A DNA stretch of 6,636 nucleotides from Asaia bogorensis. GTDB taxonomy: Bacteria > Pseudomonadota > Alphaproteobacteria > Acetobacterales > Acetobacteraceae. The stretch lies in assembly GCA_945874515.1 (NCBI GenBank), contig CAMCHA010000153.1, forward strand, positions 1-6,636. Direction: 5' to 3'. Positions within the stretch are counted from its first letter, which is position 1; every line of letters begins with the position of its first letter. The position numbers and the translations under genes are program-made. Under the pieces are notes generated by a model, which was not told the origin of the DNA, made no database searches, and saw only the letters and a list, made by a program, of their open reading frames with translations. Positions 1-4,395 of the stretch are shown in pieces.

Positions 1-842
1 CCCTGGCCGGGTGGGCCAGCGGCCAGCACGGCCTGCGCCTTGGGGCCGGCTGGGCCATATTCGTCTGAAGGGGTTGGGCCAAACAGGCCAAGTGTGGGCG
101 CGCCGGCGGCAGCGGCCAGATGCATCAGCCCGGAATCATTGCCGATGAAGATGGCGGCGCGCGCCTGCACCGCCGCCACTTCCGGCAGGTTGAGCTTGCC
201 CACCAGGTCAAGCGCCTGGGGCAAGGCGGTCAGAACGGGGGTCGCCATGCTGCGTTCCTGATCCCCCGGCCCGCCCAGAATGGCAATCCCGGCGCCTGGA
301 AGGGCGCCATCCGGTGCGGTGAGGCTGAGGGCGAGTTCCACGAAGCGTTCCGCCGGCCAGACCTTGCGATGCCAATTCGCCGTTGGCCCCAGCACCAGCC
401 AGGGAAGCCCTTCCGGAAGCAGCGCGGCGGCGCGGGCGGTATCTTCCGGCGAGGTCCAGATCACCGGCAGCGGCGGGGGGCTCACACCCAAAAGTGCCGC
501 CAAATGGGTCAGCCGATGGCCGGGCCGCCGCCCGCCCTGGATGATTTTGCGATCCCGCGTCCAGAGCAGCCAGGCAATGGCCGAAGCCCGCAAATCCACC
601 ACCAAATCCCAGCGCGTGAAGGCCAAGGCGCCCCAGATTTCCAGCCAATGCAGCGAATAGCGCCGCTTTTCCACGGCAATCAGCCGATCAAGCCGCGGCA
701 TCCGCCGAAACACCCCCTCCGCCACCCGCCCGCAGACAATGGTGAAGCGTGCCTCTGGATGCGCCCGCATCAGGTGATCCAGTAAGCCCGTAGACAGCAC
801 AGCATCGCCAATGCGGGTGGAGGAGATGAAAAGAATGCGCAC
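1..842 (-). CDS. Glycosyltransferase family 9 (heptosyltransferase-like), C-terminus cut by window edge
   Basis: About 280 codons are open in this frame from a GTG at 842-840 to the left edge with no stop, so the C-terminus is missing. The start is well fixed: an in-frame TAA lies at 854-852, GTG is the first start after it, and AAGGG (853-849) sits 6 bases upstream. The N-terminus reads VRILFISSTRIGDAVLSTG, the GT9 pattern of a first beta strand followed by a GD-containing loop. Residues 157-163 read WHRKVWP, matching the W..K.WP element of heptosyltransferases. The nucleotide-sugar binding region is at 235-255 (NDSG, H241, then a G-LFGPT stretch), typical of ADP-heptose:LPS heptosyltransferases. 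Family members run about 300-350 residues, so perhaps 30-60 are lost. By family it is a cytoplasmic or inner-membrane-associated enzyme adding a sugar to LPS core or a related glycan; the exact donor and acceptor cannot be told. It is divergent from the ygfZ-like gene. Confidence 0.9.
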   Translation of the reverse strand, partial: MRILFISSTRIGDAVLSTGLLDHLMRAHPEARFTIVCGRVAEGVFRRMPRLDRLIAVEKRRYSLHWLEIWGALAFTRWDLVVDLRASAIAWLLWTRDRKIIQGGRRPGHRLTHLAALLGVSPPPLPVIWTSPEDTARAAALLPEGLPWLVLGPTANWHRKVWPAERFVELALSLTAPDGALPGAGIAILGGPGDQERSMATPVLTALPQALDLVGKLNLPEVAAVQARAAIFIGNDSGLMHLAAAAGAPTLGLFGPTPSDEYGPAGPKAQAVLAAGPPGQ

Positions 843-914
843 CCCGCGCCCTTACCACTTCCGGTGCGCGAGGGGGAGGTTGCAGCGGCGCCTCAGCCGA
901 CACAGGTTTAGGGC
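843..914. promoter_or_regulatory. Divergent intergenic region, presumed promoters of GT9 and ygfZ units
   Basis: This 72-bp gap separates two divergently read genes, so it should hold, or lie next to, the promoters of both; either promoter could also extend into the opposite coding region. I see no convincing -35/-10 pair. TTGCAG at 880-885 has no good -10 at a normal distance. A purine-rich run lies at 870-879. The regulatory call rests on gene arrangement only. Confidence 0.4.
849..853 (-). promoter_or_regulatory. Ribosome binding site of the GT9 gene
   Basis: AAGGG on the minus strand, 6 bases before the GTG at 842. The A-A of this site belongs to the TAA stop that closes the frame upstream, so no longer N-terminus is possible. 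This supports the GTG start. Confidence 0.6.
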
Positions 915-1736
915 ATGAAAATCGCGCTGCTGCCAGACCGTGCCGTTTTGGAGATCTCGGGGGAGGACCGTGTGGCCTTCCTGCAGGGGTTGATTTCCAA
1001 TGATGTGATCAAGGCGCGGGCGGATCAGGCGCTTTGGGCCGCGCTGCTGACGCCGCAAGGCAAGTGGCTCGCGGATTTCTTCGTGATTGCCTCGGGCGAT
1101 TTGCTGCTTTTGGATGTTGAAGCGGCGCAGCTAGCCATGCTGATCCAGCGCCTTTCGCGCTTCAGGCTGCGCGCCAAGGTGGTGTTACGTGATGCCTCAG
1201 CGGATTGGCGGGTGCATGCCGCCTGGGGGGAAGGGACGCCGCCAGCGGGCTTGGCAGCACGCGATCCGCGCCTGCCGGAAGCGGGTTGGCGGGTGCTGGC
1301 GCCCGCGCCTATCCCGGTTTCGGCCAATGCGGCGGATTATGACGCGCATCGCCTTGCCCTTGGCCTGCCCGATGGTTCCAAGGATATGGAGGCCGAGAAA
1401 TCCGTGCTGCTGGAAGGCGGCTTTGATGAGCTCAACGGCATTTCCTGGACCAAGGGCTGCTATATGGGCCAGGAACTCACGGCGCGGACGCGCTATCGCG
1501 GCCTACTGAAGCGCCGCCTGGTGCTGGTGGCGATTGAAGGCCCCGCGCCCGAACGCGGCACCCTCATTCTGACGCCGGAGGGGGCTGAGGCCGGGGAGAT
1601 GCGCTCCAGCCAGGCCGCTCAGGGCCTGGCGCTGCTGCGGCTGGAATGGTTGGACAAGGGGGCACTGACGGCAGGCGGTGCGCGCCTGACGCCGCAACCG
1701 CCCCCCTGGATGAAGCTGCCGGAGGAAAAAGCATGA
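915..1736 (+). CDS. ygfZ: YgfZ/GcvT-like folate-binding protein
   Basis: A 273-residue protein of the YgfZ family, relatives of the glycine cleavage T protein that bind tetrahydrofolate and support Fe-S cluster enzymes such as the tRNA thiolase MiaB (known from E. coli YgfZ and its mitochondrial homologue IBA57). The family signature is present at residues 180-187, KGCYMGQE, with the conserved Cys at 182, followed by LTARTRYRG. The N-terminal part (GEDRVAFLQGLISNDV, about residues 16-31) matches the opening of the aminomethyltransferase-like fold. An in-frame TAG at 909-911 makes ATG 915 the most upstream possible start; its Shine-Dalgarno is weak (AGG at 904-906, 8 bases upstream). The length is somewhat below the 326 residues of E. 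coli YgfZ, as is usual for alphaproteobacterial forms. It is the first gene of a coupled pair: its TGA stop lies in an ATGA shared with the next start. Expected location is the cytoplasm. Confidence 0.88.
   Translation: MKIALLPDRAVLEISGEDRVAFLQGLISNDVIKARADQALWAALLTPQGKWLADFFVIASGDLLLLDVEAAQLAMLIQRLSRFRLRAKVVLRDASADWRVHAAWGEGTPPAGLAARDPRLPEAGWRVLAPAPIPVSANAADYDAHRLALGLPDGSKDMEAEKSVLLEGGFDELNGISWTKGCYMGQELTARTRYRGLLKRRLVLVAIEGPAPERGTLILTPEGAEAGEMRSSQAAQGLALLRLEWLDKGALTAGGARLTPQPPPWMKLPEEKA
1721..1725 (+). promoter_or_regulatory. Ribosome binding site of the membrane methyltransferase gene
   Basis: GGAGG inside the last codons of the ygfZ-like gene, 7 bases before ATG 1733. It favours this ATG over an in-frame GTG at 1646 that would add 29 residues unlike the family (they are ygfZ sequence read in another frame). 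Confidence 0.75.
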
Positions 1737-2194
1737 CCAGCACAGATCACGGCCCCGGCGTGCGCCTGCCGCCACCCGTGCTGGTGGGGGGTGTGCTGGC
1801 GGTGGCCTGGTTAGCGCATCTTTTCGTGCCCTTGGTGCTCGGCCCGCCCTTGCCAAATTACGGCATGCTGGTCCTTTTTCTGGGGATTGGCCTGATTGGC
1901 TGGTCGCTACTGACGCTGGTGCAGGCGGGCAATGACCCAAGGCCGGACAAGCCCGATGCGGCGCTGGTGACGGCGGGGCCGTTTCGCTTCAGCCGCAACC
2001 CGATCTACCTTGGCTTTCTGGTGGTGATGCTAGGCTTTGCGCTGCGCTGGGGCGATCTGTGGGGCTGGCTTGCGCTGCTGGTTTGCCATTTGGCGCTGGA
2101 TCGGCTGGTGGTGACGAAGGAGGAAGCCTACCTCAGCACGCGTTTCGGCGCGGCTTATGAGGCTTATCGCACCCGCGTGCGGCGCTGGGTTTAA
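1733..2194 (+). CDS. Small integral-membrane methyltransferase, isoprenylcysteine carboxyl methyltransferase (ICMT)/PEMT type
   Basis: A 153-residue membrane protein. Hydrophobic segments are visible at about residues 16-37, 45-65 and 94-122 (the last long enough for a helical hairpin). The signature of the ICMT/phospholipid methyltransferase group is clear: T-GPFRFSRNPIYLG at about 80-94, then EEAYLSTRFG (130-139) and Y..Y...VRRW at 142-152. In this family the RNP-Y and the E-E/F-G-Y-Y elements line the S-adenosylmethionine pocket facing the cytoplasm. Bacterial members are mostly uncharacterised; the methyl acceptor (lipid, isoprenoid or small thiol) cannot be inferred. Start chosen at ATG 1733, overlapping the upstream TGA as ATGA and preceded by GGAGG, so translation is probably coupled to the ygfZ-like gene. 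Its TAA stop (2192-2194) overlaps the stop of rsmA on the other strand. Confidence 0.85.
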   Translation: MTSTDHGPGVRLPPPVLVGGVLAVAWLAHLFVPLVLGPPLPNYGMLVLFLGIGLIGWSLLTLVQAGNDPRPDKPDAALVTAGPFRFSRNPIYLGFLVVMLGFALRWGDLWGWLALLVCHLALDRLVVTKEEAYLSTRFGAAYEAYRTRVRRWV

Positions 2195-3021
2195 CCTCGG
2201 CTGGCCAATATCCGCGCCAGCCGGTCGAATTCCGCCACTGTCAGGGTTTCTCCGCGCCGATCCCCGGCAATGACGGCCTCGTCCAACAGCGCCTCTGCAC
2301 CACCAAGCGATTTCAACGCGCCGCGCAGCATTTTGCGCCTTTGCCCGAAAGCGGCGGCGGTGAGTTTTTCCATGGCGGCGAATAGCGCGGGCGGCGGGTC
2401 ATCCGCATGGGGCGTAAAGCCGACTACGGCGGACGAGACCTTGGGCGGCGGGCTGAAGGCGCCGGGTGGCAGGCGCAACAGCAAATCGCAGCGGCAGCGC
2501 CATTGGGCGAGTACGGCCAGCCGCCCATAAGCGGATGTGGCGGGGGCCGCCGTGATGCGTTCCGCCACTTCAAGCTGGAACATCAACGTCATGCCCTCCA
2601 GCGCTGCGGCGCTGCGCAACCAGCGCACCAGCAAGGGGCTCGCGACATTATAGGGCAGGTTGGCGATGATGCGCCGCGGCGCGGGCAGGGCCTCGGCCGG
2701 GTCCACGCCAAGCGCATCGGCTTCCAACACGCGTAGCCGCGCGGGATAGGCCGCGACCAGTTCCTGCAAGGCAATCACGGCGCGCGCATCCAATTCCACC
2801 GCCAGCACTGATGCGGCAGCGGTTTCCAGCAAAGCGCGCGTCAGCCCACCCGGCCCCGGCCCCACTTCCAGCACATGCCTGCCCGCAAGGTCACCCGCGA
2901 GGGAAGCAATGCGTGCACATATGACCGGATCAAGCAGGAAATGCTGGCCGAGCGCCTTGCGCGCATTTAGCCCATGCCGCGCGATGGTATCGCTGACGCT
3001 TGGTAGTTCAGGCTTGGTCAC
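2191..3021 (-). CDS. rsmA: 16S rRNA (adenine1518/1519-N6)-dimethyltransferase RsmA (KsgA)
   Basis: A 276-residue protein, close to the 273 of E. coli KsgA. It dimethylates the two adjacent adenines of the 3'-terminal helix 45 loop of 16S rRNA late in 30S assembly, using S-adenosylmethionine. Motifs in order: LGQHFLLD (24-31), EVGPGPG (52-58, SAM motif I), acidic E76 after strand 2, D102 before the third strand region, catalytic NLPY (121-124), and FSPPPKVSS (189-197). All key residues are present. The start is the GTG at 3021-3019, giving VTKPELPS before the conserved IARHGL; the frame is open 142 codons further upstream, but that stretch is surA read out of frame and unlike RsmA. No better start lies between the GTG and the motifs. 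GAAGG is only 1 base from the GTG, a poor spacing, while the surA TGA (3028-3026) is 4 bases upstream, so translation probably depends on reinitiation after surA. No pdxA lies between surA and this gene. It converges with the methyltransferase gene. Confidence 0.95.
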   Translation of the reverse strand: MTKPELPSVSDTIARHGLNARKALGQHFLLDPVICARIASLAGDLAGRHVLEVGPGPGGLTRALLETAAASVLAVELDARAVIALQELVAAYPARLRVLEADALGVDPAEALPAPRRIIANLPYNVASPLLVRWLRSAAALEGMTLMFQLEVAERITAAPATSAYGRLAVLAQWRCRCDLLLRLPPGAFSPPPKVSSAVVGFTPHADDPPPALFAAMEKLTAAAFGQRRKMLRGALKSLGGAEALLDEAVIAGDRRGETLTVAEFDRLARILASRG

Positions 3022-3025
3022 ACCT

Positions 3026-4345
3026 TCAGCCCGGACGTGCGGCGCTATTGGTGCGAATTTCGATTTGTGCGCGGCGGCGCAAATCGCGCTGCAATTGGCG
3101 GGAAAGCAATTCAATCCGATCGCGCAGCAGGATATCGCGCGCTTGCTGCGGATTGGCTTCCGCCAGATTGCGGGTTTCGCGCGCGCAAACCATGAAGAGC
3201 AACGCGCCATCCATGGAAATGATCGGCTGCGAAGCACGTCCGATGGGCAGGCTGCCCAGCAGATCGCGCAATTCGGGTGGGTTGATATTGTCCAGACGCA
3301 CTGGGCCCGGATCCGCGGGGCGCGGGCTACCGCGTGCGGCGGCATCCATCGCCTCGCAGCCGCGGGCCTGATCGGAAAGCACCTGAGCGCGCTGCAATTG
3401 CGCCAATTGCTGCGCTGTCGGGGCCTGCGGATTAACCTGCCCTTCAAAGGGCAAGAATACCTGACGCATCGTCATCATGGTTGCCATATCGCGGCCTGAG
3501 ACGCGTTTGTCCCGCAGCATGACAATTTCAAAACCGCCAGGGACGCGGATGGCATTGCTGACGGCCCCTTCAGGCATTTGGCGGAGGATTTTGGCGACTT
3601 CCGTGTCAAAGCGATCCGCTGTCATCCAATCCATCGCGCCGCCCTGGATCGCGGTTTGTGATTGGCTGAATTGTGCGGCCACCATGGCAAAGGGCACACC
3701 CTGGCGCAGGCGCTGAATGACATCGGTCACGAAGCGGCGCACCTGCGCTTCCTGCCCCGGATTTTCCACGGGGATGAAGATTTCGGAGGTCAGGAATTCT
3801 GGTTCACCAAGCCGAGCGCGTTGAGCGGCCAGGAATTCATTAACTTCAGCATCTGAAATAGTAGCCTGTTCACCAAGCATGCCACGCAACAGCCGTGCCC
3901 AGCCGATTTGCGCGCGGATCTGATCATAAAGCACGCGCGGCTCGATCCCGGCGCGGCGCAGATTTTGTACTACGCCGCCCTGGGGCAGCCCGTTGCGGCT
4001 TTCGATATTGGCGACCGAGCTTGCGATATCCTGATCCGTCACAGGGATGCGCCGTCGGCTGAGTTCCTGGATGCGCAACCGCTCATCAATCAGCAGGCGC
4101 AGGATCTGATCCCCACCCTGCGCGCCGGCATCTCCCGCAACACCAGCGGAAAGTGCCAGCAGGCGGCGCCGGCTTTCGATTTCGCTACGTGTGACGACAT
4201 CACCATTTACCACGGCGACAATGCTATTAACGCTGCCACCTGCGGATTGCGCCATGGCGGCCGGCATGGTGGCGGCGGGCATCAGCAAAGTCGCCAGCAG
4301 TACCAGCGCCAGATATGGCTTTCGCGACAACATCACGGCGCGCAT
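3026..4345 (-). CDS. surA: Periplasmic chaperone / peptidyl-prolyl isomerase SurA
   Basis: A 439-residue exported protein, similar to E. coli SurA (428). A signal peptide is seen at residues 1-32: MRAVMLSRKPY, a hydrophobic core, then AMA before Q33 as likely cleavage site. The N-terminal chaperone domain starts near 39 with IVAVVNGDVVTRSEIE, followed by helical sequence to about 175. One parvulin-type domain spans about 183-281 (FIPVEN at 190-195, GGAMDWM at 235-241, PGGFEIVMLRDKR at 269-281). Residues about 295-435 resemble a degenerate second parvulin domain and C-terminal helix. SurA carries unfolded outer-membrane proteins through the periplasm; LptD, encoded just upstream, is a known client in E. 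coli. The start at ATG 4345 is chosen because AGGAGG sits 5 bases before it and the signal peptide begins there; an in-frame ATG at 4399 overlapping the lptD stop is an alternative adding 18 residues. Cys330 and Cys387 are the only cysteines of the mature protein. Confidence 0.93.
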   Translation of the reverse strand: MRAVMLSRKPYLALVLLATLLMPAATMPAAMAQSAGGSVNSIVAVVNGDVVTRSEIESRRRLLALSAGVAGDAGAQGGDQILRLLIDERLRIQELSRRRIPVTDQDIASSVANIESRNGLPQGGVVQNLRRAGIEPRVLYDQIRAQIGWARLLRGMLGEQATISDAEVNEFLAAQRARLGEPEFLTSEIFIPVENPGQEAQVRRFVTDVIQRLRQGVPFAMVAAQFSQSQTAIQGGAMDWMTADRFDTEVAKILRQMPEGAVSNAIRVPGGFEIVMLRDKRVSGRDMATMMTMRQVFLPFEGQVNPQAPTAQQLAQLQRAQVLSDQARGCEAMDAAARGSPRPADPGPVRLDNINPPELRDLLGSLPIGRASQPIISMDGALLFMVCARETRNLAEANPQQARDILLRDRIELLSRQLQRDLRRRAQIEIRTNSAARPG

Positions 4346-4350
4346 GAATG

Positions 4351-4356
4351 CCTCCT
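4351..4356 (-). promoter_or_regulatory. Ribosome binding site deciding the surA start
   Basis: AGGAGG on the minus strand, 5 bases before ATG 4345. It is the strongest Shine-Dalgarno I noticed in the window and supports the shorter SurA. The upstream ATG at 4399 has a lesser site, GAGGG at 4408-4404, 4 bases away. Confidence 0.8.
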
Positions 4357-4395
4357 GCAGCTTGCCGCCCTTGACGAGCGGAGTGGCCCAATAGC

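Noticed and set aside
120..785. Plus-strand open frame of 221 codons antisense to the GT9 gene
   Set aside because: High-GC shadow: the opposite strand reads as a clear GT9 protein with conserved motifs, while this translation is Pro/His/Arg/Gln-rich with no recognisable domain.
880..910. Possible sigma-70 promoter (TTGCAG) upstream of ygfZ
   Set aside because: No acceptable -10 hexamer at 16-18 bases; only the intergenic gap itself is reported.
852..1058. Minus-strand 68-codon frame directly upstream of and in frame with the GT9 gene
   Set aside because: It is antisense to the start of the ygfZ-like gene, its translation resembles nothing, and its TAA is simply the stop that bounds the GT9 start.
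2909..3499. Plus-strand open frame of 196 codons across the rsmA/surA junction
   Set aside because: Antisense to two well-recognised genes; no motif, no clear ribosome site, composition typical of shadow frames.
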